Position numbers and translations under genes: made by a program
Assembly (NCBI GenBank): GCA_019925795.1
Contig: CM034298.1
Span: 47,270,365 to 47,334,364, forward strand
Direction: 5' to 3'
DNA from: Dendrobium chrysotoxum
Lineage: Eukaryota > Streptophyta > Magnoliopsida > Asparagales > Orchidaceae
DNA length: 64,000 nt
In this document: positions 43,945 to 56,369 of the stretch, in pieces
Layout of the letters: the number at the start of each line of letters is the position of its first letter
How positions within the stretch are numbered: the stretch's first letter is position 1
The notes under the pieces: model-generated
Told to the model about the DNA's origin: nothing
Database searches by the model: none
What the model saw: only the letters and a program-made list of their open reading frames with translations

Positions 43945-45350
43945 AAGAAACCAGAAAAAGATGAAAGATGAAGATGATCGATCAGGATCCCAAAAACACA
44001 ACCATGAAATCAAAATAACACAAAAATGAATAAAATTTACCGCAAAAACACATAAAAGCAATTTTTTTTGACCAAGCTGCTGGAGAAAATCAAAATTTTT
44101 CCTTGATTTTCGATTCAAAAACCAATGACAGGACGATTGACAGCGCTGAAATCCAGAAAAGGTTGAAAATAATCAACTTTCGTAACTCCGACCCCGGGCA
44201 CCTTATCGATGCAAACCTCTTTCAAAACAAAAAAATTGATTCAGAAGAAAAGACATTAGATTTGAAAAGAGATCCTTTCAAGCCTCGTTCCAGAAAAATA
44301 TCTGATATAATAGTGTTACAAAGTAAAAAATCAGAAATCGGGATTTTCAAAACTCAAGCTTTTGAAAATATTAAGTGGCGCACAGATTTCTTTAAGACAT
44401 TTAACAATCTGAAAGGGAAGAAAGCTTGGTTTGGGCTCATTTTGTGCCTCTTTTTCAAATTAGTTGGCGCTTTGCACATCTTTTGATTTTTGATACACTT
44501 TGTGTATCCAATTTGGCAATTTCGCATCTTTTTAGTTTTGGGCTCATTTTATGCCTCTTTTTCAAATTATCTGGCGCACTGCGCATCTTTTATAAGCTTT
44601 CTCCTTTTCATAATCATTAAAGAGTCTCAGCTGTGAGATTATCTTCTAGACATAGGAGATGACTCTCCACAGTAAGGAAGAACGATTCACAAAATAAAAG
44701 CCATACAACATATGATAAATGCAATCACTTGGTTTAGAAAATCAAACTAATGACTCAAGACTTTGAAAACCACTATTGATATGAGGCAGATTACTATAGG
44801 AAGATAAAACAATCTCTATTTCAAAAACTAACATTTTAATTTTGAAGAGGACTTTTATTCAAAAGAAACTATACACCAGTAAATGAGTTAGAGGAAGAGA
44901 AACAATTATCAATGTTTCTTCCCTTTAACAGATTTAGCAAAATCAATCACTGCTTACCAGCTTCCAAACCAAAACAAGGTAAAAACTCCCAGTCAAAAAT
45001 TCAGATCATCAGAAGTAGTGAGCGGTGATCAGATCTTGAAAAGCATAAAATAGTAAGTGCAAGATATGAACCAGTCAATAAAAAATAGGTAGAAAATTAC
45101 AGCAAAGTAAATACTCAAATCAAAACTAACAGTTAGGCTAACACAGAAATCAGCAGAAGAAATAAAATCAACTGAAAGCAAATAATCAAACCAAAACTAA
45201 CTAACAGAAATTAGAAATCAGAATACCAAAACTAACTAACAGAAATCAGAAATCAGAATACCAAAACTAACTAACAGAAATTAGAATATCAAAACTAACT
45301 AACAGAAATCAGAATATCAATCAGAACAATCATAAATCAACAGTCATCAG
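43945..45350 (-). other. Non-coding spacer between copia B pol and the internal array
   Basis: About 1.4 kb with no supported frame on the element's coding strand; element A has only about 160 bp here. It contains a duplicated segment of about 55 bp (44430-44484 and 44537-44591, sharing tttgggctcatttt) and a 35-bp tandem repeat. The 127-codon stretch at 44103-44486 on the opposite strand has no recognisable domain and is probably chance. Confidence 0.6.
45191..45317. repeat. Tandem repeat, four units of 28-35 bp
   Basis: Units start at 45191, 45226, 45261 and 45290, each beginning with (c)caaaactaactaacagaaa. The first two are 35 bp and the last two are shortened to 29 and 28 bp. It lies just downstream of the copia B pol end. 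Confidence 0.9.
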
Positions 45351-45352
45351 AA

Positions 45353-48300
45353 TCAAGCATTTATATCAATCACTCCTAATCTGGTTCTTAAAATGCTGAA
45401 TGAGTCAAAGGCCAGTGGTTTAGTGAATATGTCAGCCAGCTGATTTTCAGTTGCTATATGATGTAACTCAATGTCCCCTTTTGTAACATGGTCCCTAATA
45501 AAGTGATGCCTAATATCAATGTGTTTGGTCCTAGAATGTTGGATTGGATTCTTAGAAATACAGATAGCACTAGTATTATCACACAGAACAGAAATTGTGC
45601 CAATAAGTACCCCTAAATCCAAGACTTGTTGCTTCAACCAAAGAACTTGGGCCACACAACTCCCTAAGGCAATGTACTCAGCTTCAGTAGTGGAAAGTGC
45701 AACTGAGTTCTATTTTCTACTGGACCAGGAGACTAACGACTGTCCTATGAATTGACAAGTTCCAGAAGTACTCTTCCTATCCACCCTACACCTCGCAAAG
45801 TCAGAATCAGAATATCCAATGATCTCAAAAGAGGTGCTGTGCCTAGGGTACCAAATTCCTAGGTTTGGGGTCCCTAAAAGATATCTAAGAATTCTCTTAA
45901 CAGCAGTCAGGTGGGACTCTTTAGGATCAGCCTAAAACCTAGCACAAAGACAGACACTAAATATGATATCAAGTCGGCTAGCAGTCAGGTAAAGCAGTGA
46001 ACTTATTATCCCTCTATACTTCTTCTGATCAACAGATTTTCCATTTGAATCCTTATCTAACTGAACTGAGGAGGGCATGGGAGTATTGATTGGCTAGGCT
46101 TTGTCCATTTCATATTTCTTCAAAATGTCCTTAGTGTATTTTGATTGATTGAGAAAGGTTCCATCATCCGTTTACCTTATGCTAAACCCCAAAAAGTATG
46201 ACAATTCTCCCATCATACTCATCTCAAACTCCTTACTCATTATTTTAGAAAACTCTTCACATAAATATTTATCAGAAGATCCAAAAATTATATCATCAAC
46301 ATAGATCTGGACAATGAGTAAGTCATCCCCTAATCTCCTCAGAAAAAGGGTGGTGTCTACGCTCCCCTTAACAAACTCTCTTTCTAACAGGAATGTGCTA
46401 AGCCTCTCATACCAAGCTCTGGGTGCCTGTTTCAATCCATATAAGGCCTTTTTTAATTTATAGACATGACTTGGATATTGGGAACTCTCAAAACCTGGGG
46501 GTTGTTCTACAAAAACATCTTCTTTAATTACCCCATTTAAAAAGGCACTCTTAACATCCATTTGAAACAGCTTAAATCCCTTATAACAGGCAAAGGCTAG
46601 TAGCACTCTAATGGCTTCCAATCTAGCTACAGGGGCAAAAGTCTCCTCAAAATCAATCCCTTCTATCTGATTATACCCCTTAGCCACCAATCTTGCCTTA
46701 TTTCTCACCACCACACCAGAATCATTCATCTTATTCTTAAAGACCCACTTGGTTCTCACAATACTTTAATTTTTAGGTCTTTCTACTAACTCCCAAACAT
46801 CATTCCTTACAAATTGATTTAATTGTTCCTGTATAGCTAAAATCCAAAATTCATCTGACAAGGCTTGATTGATGTTGGTGGGTTCAGTCATTGAGATAAA
46901 GATAGAATGGTTTACTTCCTTCCTAAGTCCATGCCTAGTCATAACACCTTCAGAAGGGTCTCCTAAGATCAGTTCTTTAGGATGACTCGAAGAATATCTC
47001 CAATCTCTAGGCAACTCGGTTTGAGGTTCTACCCTTTCCTCCAAATTTGTATTTCCAACTCCTTGGGTAATCTCAACAATCTCTTCATCTTCTACTTCAG
47101 ATATAGACTCCTTAGGATCAGATTCATCAAACACTACATGGGTTATTTCTTCCACCACCAAAGTCCTCCTATTGAACACCCTAAATGATTTCCCCACACT
47201 TGAATATCCTAAGAACACTCCTTCATCAAATTTGGGGTCAAATTTTCCTAAGGGTGACTTCCCGTTGTTCAGAATGAAAACCTTACAGCCAAAGACATGG
47301 AGGTGGGACAGATTTGGAGTTCTACCCTTAATGATCTCATAAGGTGTCTTGTTCAGTTTGACTCTCACATTCACCCTATTCAGCACATAATAGGCAGTGT
47401 TCACCGCTTCAACCCAAAAGTATTTTGGAAGTGAATACTCGGCAAGCATGGCTCTGGCGGCTTCCACTAAGGTCCTGTTCTTCCTTTCAGCTACCCCGTT
47501 CTGCTGAGGGGTCCTAGGAGCTGAAAAATTGTGACTAATCCCATGATTCTCACAAAAACTTCCAAATCTTTCATTTTCAAACTCCCCTCCGTGATCACTA
47601 TGGATGGTAATGATCTCACATCCTAACTTCTTCTGAATCCAAGTAGAGAAGGATCTAAACTCATCAAATAACTCAGATTTATGTGACAAAAACTTAACCC
47701 AAGTGAACCTCGAATAATCATCGACAATCACAAAGCCATAGACTCTCCCCCCTAAGCTGGCAGTGCTAATGGGTCCAAAGAGGTCCATGTGAAGAACTTC
47801 TAATGGTCTAGAGGTGCTAATGTCCTTAACAGAGTGAAAAGAGGACTGGACTTGCTTCCCCAACTGACAGGCATCACACAGGTGATCCTTAGTGAACTTA
47901 AGCTTGGGCACACCTCTAACTAAGTCCTTTTGGGTGACTCTCCTAAGGGTTTTCATACTGGCATGACATAATCTCCTATGCCATAACTAAGACTCATCAG
48001 CAGTAGTATTTAAGCAAATTGAATTATCAGATTTAATGCAACTTACATCCAGCTTGTAGACGTTGTTGATCCTTTGCCCCTGCAAAACAACTTCATCATT
48101 TAAGCTTAAAATGCAGCCAGTGGGCAGGAATTTGATGCTGTATCCCTTGTCACATAGTTGACTGATGCTTAGCAAGTTGTGTTTCAGTCCATCTACAAGC
48201 AAAATATTATCAATCATAAAATTTTTTGAATCACCAATTATACCTGAGCCTACCACCTTCCTGGTGGTGTTATCTCCAAGTGTAACCTTGCCTCCAGCTT

Positions 48301-48406
48301 TGGCCTCCAGCAAAATGAACTGATTTGCATCTCCAGTCATATGTCTAGAACATCCGCTGTCTAGGTACCACATGCTCTCACGAGGTCTTGTGTGAGAGCA
48401 CACCTA
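45353..48406 (-). pseudogene. pol: Copia B pol, broken by stops
   Basis: Protease lies at about 48375-47990 (WYLDSGCSRHMTGD). Integrase lies at 47956-46950 (HHCC region, MDLFGPIS, SDHGGEFEN, GVAERKNR). RT lies at 46759-46172 (YVDDIIFG) and RNase H at about 45850-45353 (SDSDFAR, EAEY, ADIFTKPL, end GVIDINA). In-frame stops lie at 47987 (Trp position), 46766, 46172, 46094 (Lys position), 45932 and 45710 (the rest Gln or Gln-like). Unlike A there is no frameshift inside pol, and the pol frame is shifted relative to gag. Three stops coincide with stops in A. Confidence 0.95.
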
Positions 48407-48414
48407 CAAAAGTA

Positions 48415-50226
48415 TTAAACGTCAGTCTTAGGAACCCAAACATGTTTGGGTTCCTTCTTATGCAAAGAAGAATGCAATGCATGCGTGCTGTGCTGTGAAA
48501 CAGGTAGTTTGGGTTTCCACACCCAATGTGTACTACGGTGAACAGTGCATGTGTGGGAAATATGTCCTAACATGCCACATGAAAAACATTTAACACCAGG
48601 AAAAGGGTTAACTAATCTACGTGGGTGATAATGCCTCTTCCTAGATGTATATGAAACATGCTTTGAAGAACTTGCAACAGATTTTTCAAAAGGTGGCGGT
48701 GCATAAAACTGTTCAAAAGTAGGCGGTGTTTTGTTCTTTTCATATGCACTGATTTTTACTTTCAAAAACTCATTTTCTTTCTTTAAACTTACAATTTCAA
48801 ATTTTAAGGTTCCATTTCTACTTTCTACTTCACATGCCATTGAATCTAACTCTTTAAAAGCTCTTTCTAAGTCCACATGCATGGTTTTCAATGAATCATG
48901 CTCAGAAACTAAATCAGAATATTTTTTATTCAACTCATCGAATTCATCAAGCAAGGACATGTGATTGGAATCAAGTGTGGAATGATCTTTAACTACAGAA
49001 TCATGCTTTTTTTGTAAAGTCAAGTAATCTAATTTCAAACAAGCATGAGTTTTCTTAAGTTTCTTATAGGATGTATGAATTCTTTCAAAAACTTTAAATA
49101 ATTGATCGTAAGTCAGCTCACATACCTCTTCCTGGTCCGACTGACCAGGGTGATCATCAGCCATCAGACATAAGTTTGTTTCCTCCTCTTCAGCTTCAGT
49201 CTCAGAAGAGTCGGATGCAGAGTCTACCCAGAACGCCTTCTAAATCCGCTTCTTGTCCTTTCTGAACTTTGGTTTCTCCTCACCCTTCTCCTTGCTTGGG
49301 TGAGCTTTAAGTGTAGGACAATCAGCCTTAATGTGTCCAGGCTTCCTGCATTCAAAACAAACAGATTCAGATGAACCCTTAAAATTTTTATTGGACTTAC
49401 CCTTGTTCCACTTCTGATAGTTCTTATGTTTCTTCCATAAAAAGCTTTTGAATTGCCTTGTGATTAAGGCAACATCATCGCAATCAGACCCAGAAGTGCT
49501 AGCATCTGAATCTTTGGCCTTTAGTGCCACTGTCTTCTCTTTCTTGCGTTCACCTGCATCAAGTTGCCTTTGGTTCACCCCTTGCTCGTAAGCAATGAAT
49601 GATCCAAGTAAGCTGTCAATAGAGTAAGTATTTAAATCTTTAGATTCAGTAATAGCAGTAATCTTAGCATCATAGGAAGCAGGCAAACATCTAAGAATTT
49701 TGTTCACTCTTTCGTAGTTAGTAAGTTCTCTACCTAGAGCATGCAAAGAGGTAACAATCTGAGTGAACCTTGTGTACATTTCTGAAATAGTCTCACTAGG
49801 TTTCATGCGAAAAAGTTCATAATCATGTAACAAGATGTTTAACCTAGACTGTTTGACTTCAGTTGTACCTTCATATGTTATGCATAATCTATCCCAGATT
49901 TCCTTTCCCGTTGTACAAGTAGAAACACGCATATAGTCTTCAGATTTTAAAGCATAAAAGAAATAGTTCAAGCATTTTGCATTTAACTGTGTTAAATCAC
50001 GATCATCAAATGTCCAATCAGCAAAAGACAGTTCAGTTTTCACATTGTTAATCAATCTAAAAGGTGGTTCGTATCCATCCTTAACTAACATCCACATGCG
50101 ATAATTAATAGATTGCAGAAAAGTAGACATGCATATTTTCCAAAAATCAAAAGGAATATTGTCAAACAACGGTGGTCTTGTAATGGAATAGCCTTCAGCA
50201 GTATTACGATTATTACAGTTAGTCAT
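48415..50226 (-). pseudogene. gag: Gag of copia B with one in-frame stop
   Basis: From ATG 50226 the frame would be 603 aa, almost the same as A, but a TAG at 49240-49242 (A has CAG there) cuts it after 328 codons. The capsid region matches A closely (LFDNIPFDFWKI, LHDYELFRMKP). The knuckles CFECRKPGHIKADC and CFSCGMLGHISHTC are retained, with a coiled coil between them. The lesion is a single C-to-T change, so this copy was functional until recently. Confidence 0.93.
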
Positions 50227-50267
50227 GGATCAAATTCAAAAGTTTTTAAACCTAAATTTTGAATCCC

Positions 50268-50279
50268 GCTCTGATACCA
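50268..50279 (-). other. Primer binding site of copia B
   Basis: TGGTATCAGAGC on the - strand, two bases inside the 5' LTR. It is identical to the site in A. Confidence 0.95.
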
Positions 50280-50281
50280 CT

Positions 50282-51930
50282 TGAAAGTTCGATAGGGATG
50301 TTAAGCCTTAGTGAACTAGTCCCGAGGCTAACCAAGAGGGGGGGTGAATTGGTTATTTAAAAATTTCACGATAACAATGAAAATCTTTTCGATACGTAGC
50401 AGCGGAAACACATAAACAAGAATGAAAAGATCAACCACAGATATTCACCCAAGCAGTTAATATCAGAAAAGTAAAGTGCACAACTGAATCAGAAAAGCAA
50501 ACCAGATTTTATAATGGTTCGGTCAACTTGACCTACGTCCACTCCCCGGAGCCTCTCCTCCGGGTATTGCACTAAACAAAAAGTGTATCTCCTTTTGCTC
50601 CCACAGCAAGGCGGAGAAGCCTGTACAAACACATCCTTTTCACCACACGGTGAGGCAGAGAACCCGACCTCCTTTCGCTTCCTCCTGAAGCAGGCAGAGA
50701 ACCTTCGAACTCCTTTTGCTTCCACCTGAAGCGGGCAGAGAACCCCGGATCTTCTTGCGAACGATCCTCCCACGACGAACACCGACTAGACGAAAGATGA
50801 CAAGCGGAGAAGACGACTCTGATCCATGCTTGGAGCAACCTTAGTGAATCCCTCACTAACTCCCCCTCACAAGATCTTCTCTCTCTCTCCCAACTCTCTC
50901 TCTCTTTAGGGTTTCTCAGGGAAGGAAGGCAGCAAAAAGATTTTTCTTATTTTTAGAAAAAGTTCTTTTATAGGAGGGCTAAAAATTTGCACTAAATCTC
51001 AACTGGTCGGCCAAGATCGTCCAGGACGATCGGTAGATTGTCCAGTACGATCAGTTCAAATTCAGCTGTTTCAGCCTGGACGATCTGGCTCTTCTGGACG
51101 ATCAGTAGAAAAAATTGTTCATATCGTCTCGTACGATCCTGCGATCGTCCGGGACGATTAGTGCAAATCGAGAAAAATCGTCCAGAAGACAGTTCGGGTC
51201 GTCCCGGGAAATCTGTGTTGGACGACCAAAAAATGACTTGATCGTCCAGGATGATAGGGACATCGTCCCGTACGATTAGTTCAAAAAGTGCCCAAATCAT
51301 CCTGAACACAGTTCGGGACGTACAGCTGAAATGTACTAGACGATCATGATCATCCGGGACGATCCTGCGATCGTCCAGGACGATATGATCGTATCAACCA
51401 AAAATAAATTGCTTTCCTTAATTACCAGATTAAATTAGGCATGATTGTACTAAATCGTCCGGGATGATACACGTATCGTCCGGGACGATCAGACCAAGTA
51501 TCTAAAAATAAGAACTTGCCTAACTTGATCTGGCGGCTGAGAATTTTTGATTTGGGCATATCATCCCGTACGATCTGTAGATCATCCAGGATGATCTGCT
51601 TAATCAGACCCTCTTAACTTAGTCGCCCTAATTAGGGTTTCTATTTTGGCTGGATCGTCTAGGACGATGTGGAAATCGTCCAGGACGATCTGAACAAAAA
51701 ATGAACAGAAACTCTAATTCACTCAAGCTCTCCCCCTGAGTGTGTGTGTGCAAGGTTACTTAGCTAGGGAATCAATTACATTATAATTGACTCAATAAAA
51801 AGAAAAATCATACATTTGACACACTTGGACCCGATCTTTAGTGGCTCGTGGTCTTTTGTGCCTGAAACAGATTAGCCAAGCAAAACACACTGGGAACATG
51901 TTTGTCATCATCAAAACCAGATTTATAACA
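50282..51930 (-). repeat. Copia B 5' LTR
   Basis: On the + strand it runs from TGAAAGTTCGATAGGG to GATTTATAACA. TATAAAAG is at 50965-50972 (- strand), 43 bp below the nearest palindrome. The palindrome array spans 51016-51689. It has one extra unit of 27 bp near 51345 relative to the 3' LTR. Open stretches inside it (for example 50489-50856) occur in the leader of both LTRs but do not resemble known proteins. Confidence 0.95.
51016..51689 (-). promoter_or_regulatory. Array of paired palindromes in the copia B 5' LTR
   Basis: It repeats the array of the 3' LTR, with pairs at 51016/51037 through 51654/51675 keeping the 21-bp spacing. Different copies have lost CG to TG or CA in the two LTRs. 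This suggests that decay since insertion falls preferentially on these CG sites. Confidence 0.9.
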
Positions 51931-51935
51931 GTTAA

Positions 51936-53527
51936 GTGTAAACTTGATAGTATTTTACTATCTTAAATATCAGTAAGAATATTATTTTTAGTTTTTGTTG
52001 TGCAAGAATGTCTCAAAAAAGGAGGAAAAATCACAAGTGTTGAACTAGTGCCATAACGTACTAACTACTAGCACCACAGAGTCCATAACAACCCAACACC
52101 AAATCATGACACCACGACACTAGAGATTAAAAAGAAATTTCAATTAATTCAACATCCTTGTGAAGCCATGGTCAGCACCGCAACACTTTACAACACTACA
52201 GTCCCAAAATCACCATTTTAGTGTTGGAATCTCAAAAATTTGAGCGCTATAGTGACAAATTGCACAATACAGTAGCATTAGATTTCACATTCAAGTTATA
52301 TGGTGCTCAAATGTTTTAGCGCTTTGGCATAGCAGTTGCCAAAATGATTAGTCATGCTGACTCAACCAAAAGATGCTCTAGTTCAGTGAATAGATTTGCC
52401 GGTCCATCCCATCACTGCAACAGAGCAAGCCTATCAATGCTGAGATGCTAGTTCATTCTATAATACCACAATGCCACCATGTCAAGTGCCATGACGCATG
52501 AGTCCATTTTTGTACTATTATATATAGTTTTTTAGTTTATTTTAGTGGGGGTTTTATCATTTGAGACGGGTTTAGACATTCTATTGAGTCTTGAGAGCTT
52601 AAGTGAAGTGCCACCTTAGAGTAAAATCTAAGGAAGGCTAAAAGAAAGAAATAAACATAATTTGGAGATCACTGGACTTTCTTATTATAAGCAAGCAGAG
52701 TTTTAGAGTAAGGAAGAAGTGAAGAGAGTAAGCTTGTACTAACTGGGTAATATTATTTTCACTTTGGCTCTTATACTTTCTCTTTTATCAATCAATGAAT
52801 TTTGTGTTATTCTATTTTAATTCCATGGTTGGCTAATTGTCTAGTTTTGGGCTAATAGTGTGAATACTTTTTTAGTACTAATATAGACTCGTGTGCTTTA
52901 ATGAATTAACAAATATTATTAATATCTCCCATTCTTAATTTAATCAATATAATGTCCATGTGTAGAGTTAAAATATAGTGTGATATATTACCTCAATGGA
53001 GGAATATTAGAATAATTAAGAGTATTGAAATGAAACTCTTGCATATCTAAATATAGGATTTTTAATGTTCTAGATTCTATAGAAAAATACTAATTATAGG
53101 AGGGCCAAAAACCTTCTTTCACTTCCTTACAAGCTTGATGGAGATCCATGGATATATATGCTCTGATTCACAACCAACTTATAAGAGTAGTAAAGCATTG
53201 GAATTTCACGATCAATAGTCCAAACTATTTTATCAACTCGCATCTTATCTTTTCTCTTAAATTTTTTCAACAGAGACAAAATTCAAACCCCAATTTTTTA
53301 TTAGTAGGATAAACATTGTAGCTAGAGTAGATTGTATTATAATATTTGCATTGAAGCAAAACACTTCCTCACGGGATCGATAGTCTATCATATCATTTTT
53401 ATTACTTGATCAACATGTGCACTTTCGTTATTTTTTGGAATCTTATATCAAAGAAAATATAAGCATATTTCATGCACATTTTCCTATCACACACGCCTAC
53501 ATAACCTAATCCCTCATGAGCCCATCA
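51936..53527 (+). repeat. Athila-1 3' LTR, main part
   Basis: It continues TGTTAA (40323-40328) after copia B. Its outer half (52030-52500) is dense in GCAC/GTGC words. It contains the unoccupied sites for the Athila-3 insertion (about 52546-52565) and the copia A insertion (53240-53244). It ends CCCATCA at 53527. Confidence 0.75.
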
Positions 53528-53682
53528 GACATTGCATTGCTAATGGTTCTACTGCTGCGATGCTACTTCACTATTCGAGAATTTTCTCCATTTTCTGAGA
53601 AATTCATGCACAACTTCAACTAAAGATAAATATATTTACTAGAATTTAACATAATAAAATATTGCATAATTTTTACATAGCA
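53528..53682 (-). repeat. Athila-2 3' LTR, proximal part
   Basis: It matches 60100-60253, for example cctgagaaattc.tgca and gaatttaacataataaaat. It ends at 53682, where the - strand polypurine tract begins. The rest of this LTR is at 10623 to about 12053. Confidence 0.75.
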
Positions 53683-53716
53683 AATTTTCCCAACTTAAAC
53701 TCTTGCTTGTCCTCAA
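53683..53716 (-). other. Athila-2 polypurine tract region
   Basis: On the - strand, CTTGAGGACAAGCAAGAG then TTTAAGTTGGGAAAATT, the same context as 40288-40322 in Athila-1. Confidence 0.8.
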
Positions 53717-54912
53717 GCAATTGTGTTTACATTTTTTATTAGCTTCATTAGTTCAAATGAAAATTTCATAATTTAAAATTAATTAAAATATGAGATCATA
53801 CTCCACAATTTTAATGAGAATTGAAACACTCAAAGAATGAGACATTTTTAATTTAACAAGCCATGAACAATCATCCTAAAGATTCACCTTATTAATATTA
53901 AATTTAAACTCATCTAATACAAGGGTAAGGGTAATGTTGACATACTAGTTTAGATTGAATAGTTTATCATTTAGAATTAGTTATACATTAGTTAATTTTA
54001 GAATTCAATTATAAACCTTCATATGCATAAGCTAACTTACACTCTCCTCTTTAAAATTGAGTATTATGATTCCTTATGGAATTCAGCATCCTTATATTCC
54101 TATTTTAAATGTTTTAGTAGTTAATTGTCTTTTGATTTTTTTCTTTCTTTTGATTTTCTTTCCTTTCACTTATTTTGTTTTTTTTAATACAATTGAGTAC
54201 TAAAGTAATAATTTTGAATATCTGATTAACTTTCTTTATTCAAGAAACCATAATTAGAAATTTTGTTAGGATTATGCAAGTTTAATAATTTTAGACATGA
54301 ATTCATAATGAGTTTTATAAATTAATTTTAGTACTTCTCTTTTCTAAACTTAATTATACAATCATGTCACCAATAGTTAGTGCTTACGTGTTGAAGTATT
54401 TAAGTTCAAAATTTACATACTAACTTAGACAATTTTCTTTAGTTCATTATATGATTTTCAAATTAAAAATTGTTGCTCTTTAAACATTCAATTAAGAACC
54501 TATCATTTTATATTATTCTTAATTTTAAATAATTTTTAATTGATATTTCTCATTTTGGTAAAATTAGCAATCAAAATGTAGTATTTGGAGGACATTTCAA
54601 TACTTTAACCAAAATAAGAAATTTAAGCTAATGAAAATTATACTATCAATAATATCATTTAATAAATAGAAAAATAAAGAAAATGAATAGAACTAAATAC
54701 TATAGAGGAAACTAAATATGCCCTTTCTCATTCATATTGATAAAAATATACCATAGGCATTTCTTCCTAACTAATAAATCACAAGAACCTCTAGTGTCTC
54801 ATGCACTCACATAATCAAATATATCAATAACATCAATCACAACCATCAAAGGAAATCAACACGGACCTCCCCAAGCAAAGGAAAATGATAAAAGTGCCAT
54901 CAAACATAACAT

Positions 54913-54999
<87 letters not shown>

Positions 55000-55025
55000 G
55001 TAAATAATGAAAAATAAAATAAAGA
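53717..55025 (-). other. Athila-2 3' non-coding region
   Basis: AT-rich and gene-free. It resembles the same region of Athila-3 (about 13690-14500) and of Athila-1 (39005-40287). A compound microsatellite sits near its left-strand start. Confidence 0.5.
54918..54999. repeat. Compound (TC)n(AT)n microsatellite
   Basis: About 28 TC/CT units run directly into about 12-13 AT units. A shorter (CT)n at the equivalent place in Athila-3 (near 14480) and (AG)n in Athila-1 (near 39055) suggest an ancestral seed in the element. Confidence 0.95.
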
Positions 55026-55029
55026 AAAA

Positions 55030-56345
55030 TAAATCATGAGGATCAATCCTAATCCTCCTCCTCATCATCATTATCATTGCTATCTGCTGTTATTGTTACT
55101 GCTAGTGAGTGCCAAAAAAGAGGTCAAATGTAGGCACAAAATGAAACTGTATCTGATTGGGGGTCTCTATAAAAAGACTCCTTCTATACATCCTAAATAA
55201 CTCTATATTGAAATCTGAAGTTTAGTTGAATAGCTTTTCCTGCATATCATAGAATGTGCAACCCACTGAGACAATGCCTACTGCCACACCATGCTATCCT
55301 TACAAAAAGATGTAACACCCTCCATTTGCTCCCTCAAATCTACCACCTGCTCAATTAGGGATCTAGGATTCTGGGTACTCAATTGATTACCACTGGGATG
55401 ACTAGTCAAATGGGGCTCACTAAGTCCGTCCTCATCCTCTCTCTCATTCTCTTAAAATTCTCAATTCTTTTGCTTTGTGAGGGAAAAAATAAGAAAGAGT
55501 TGCTCCTCACTAGAATCACTGAATGCCTGAACAGGTAAATAAAAAGAATAAATAAGAGGAGGATGACCTAACCCAACTAAATTAGAACCTCAAATAAAAT
55601 ACATCAAAGAAGAGAAAATATACTTCCCTAAATCTATTGAATGACTAACCTCAATTGCATAGTTTAAAAAAACTCTCTCCCTAGTCACCTTATTGAAATT
55701 CTTACTTGGAAAAAATGGAGCAAAAATAAAATAGTGCCAAGCTTTGGATAACTAGGTCATACAGGATGCAAAAAAAAATTATTACCTTTCAGCCTATCTC
55801 TTTCCATATAACCCCACTCCTAGGTCAACAAAGCACACTTAATAACTTTTAAGAAACAACGGGAGCATTGCTAAAGGAAAAATAGTCATCAAGCTCGATG
55901 TCCATGAGTTTATAAATATGGTTGATACTAGGAGCATCAAAGGGGACCCACTTCCCTTTAACAAAATATTAATTATTTAGGGCTTCTTTAGCGTTAGCAT
56001 AAAATTCCCTTAATATATTTAAAATGTATGCTCCAGGATCCTCACACAGTGTCTTCCAACCCCTATTTATAATAACTTATATTACTACTCCAGGATTTTA
56101 AAAACCTTGCTCAGGAATTAATTTTTTTCTTACAAAAAAAGGTTATGTAAATCATTTTTCTACCTCAGGAAAAATATACCTCCTCCTGTCATAGGAAGAG
56201 GAAGCCCTCTTCTTACTAGCCTATACTTTTGGGGCCGTTTGAGAATAATTTGAGTAGGAGAAGAGGAAATCATAAAATCATAACTCATGAGAATCAAAAC
56301 ATAGTGAAAACAATCAAACAACCTCTTCCTATTTATAAACTTGAT
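55030..56345 (-). pseudogene. Athila-2 env-like relic
   Basis: On the - strand it opens with RPQKYRLVRRGLPLPMTGGG (about 56250-56165). It continues through GKWVPFDAP.INHIYKLMDIELDDYFSF (about 55955-55870) and ends in an acidic stretch near 55050-55080. Frames are broken many times. The opening and the order fit the env-like frame of Athila elements. Confidence 0.6.
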
Positions 56346-56369
56346 GAGCATTATCGCAATTCAATGGAC

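Larger units (their letters stand above)
40329..51930 (-). mobile_element. Copia element B, Sirevirus-type, full length
   Basis: The element is 11,602 bp on the - strand with GTTAA duplications, LTRs of 1649 bp (5', high coordinates) and 1630 bp (3'), an initiator-Met primer site, gag, pol, an extra ORF and PPTs. Its gag and pol are close to those of A, but the LTR sequence, palindrome core and extra protein are clearly different, so it represents a separate family. Confidence 0.95.
12054..53527 (+). mobile_element. Athila-1, inner Athila element carrying both copia elements
   Basis: The 5' LTR lies in three pieces (about 12054-12689, 23788-24463, 35499-35780), separated by Athila-3 and copia A. 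Gag is at about 35990-37300, the linker at 37325-37360, the env-like relic at about 37850-39000, and the polypurine tract at 40288-40322. The 3' LTR is 40323-40328 plus 51936-53527, split by copia B. The reassembled LTRs are both about 1.6 kb. Pol is missing entirely. A target duplication is not obvious (GACAT follows the right end), and the left end is uncertain by about 10 bp. Confidence 0.7.

Noticed and set aside
44103..44486. A 127-codon frame on the + strand within copia B.
   Set aside because: It is antisense to the element, has no domain, and overlaps the imperfect 55-bp duplication. A chance open frame is likelier.
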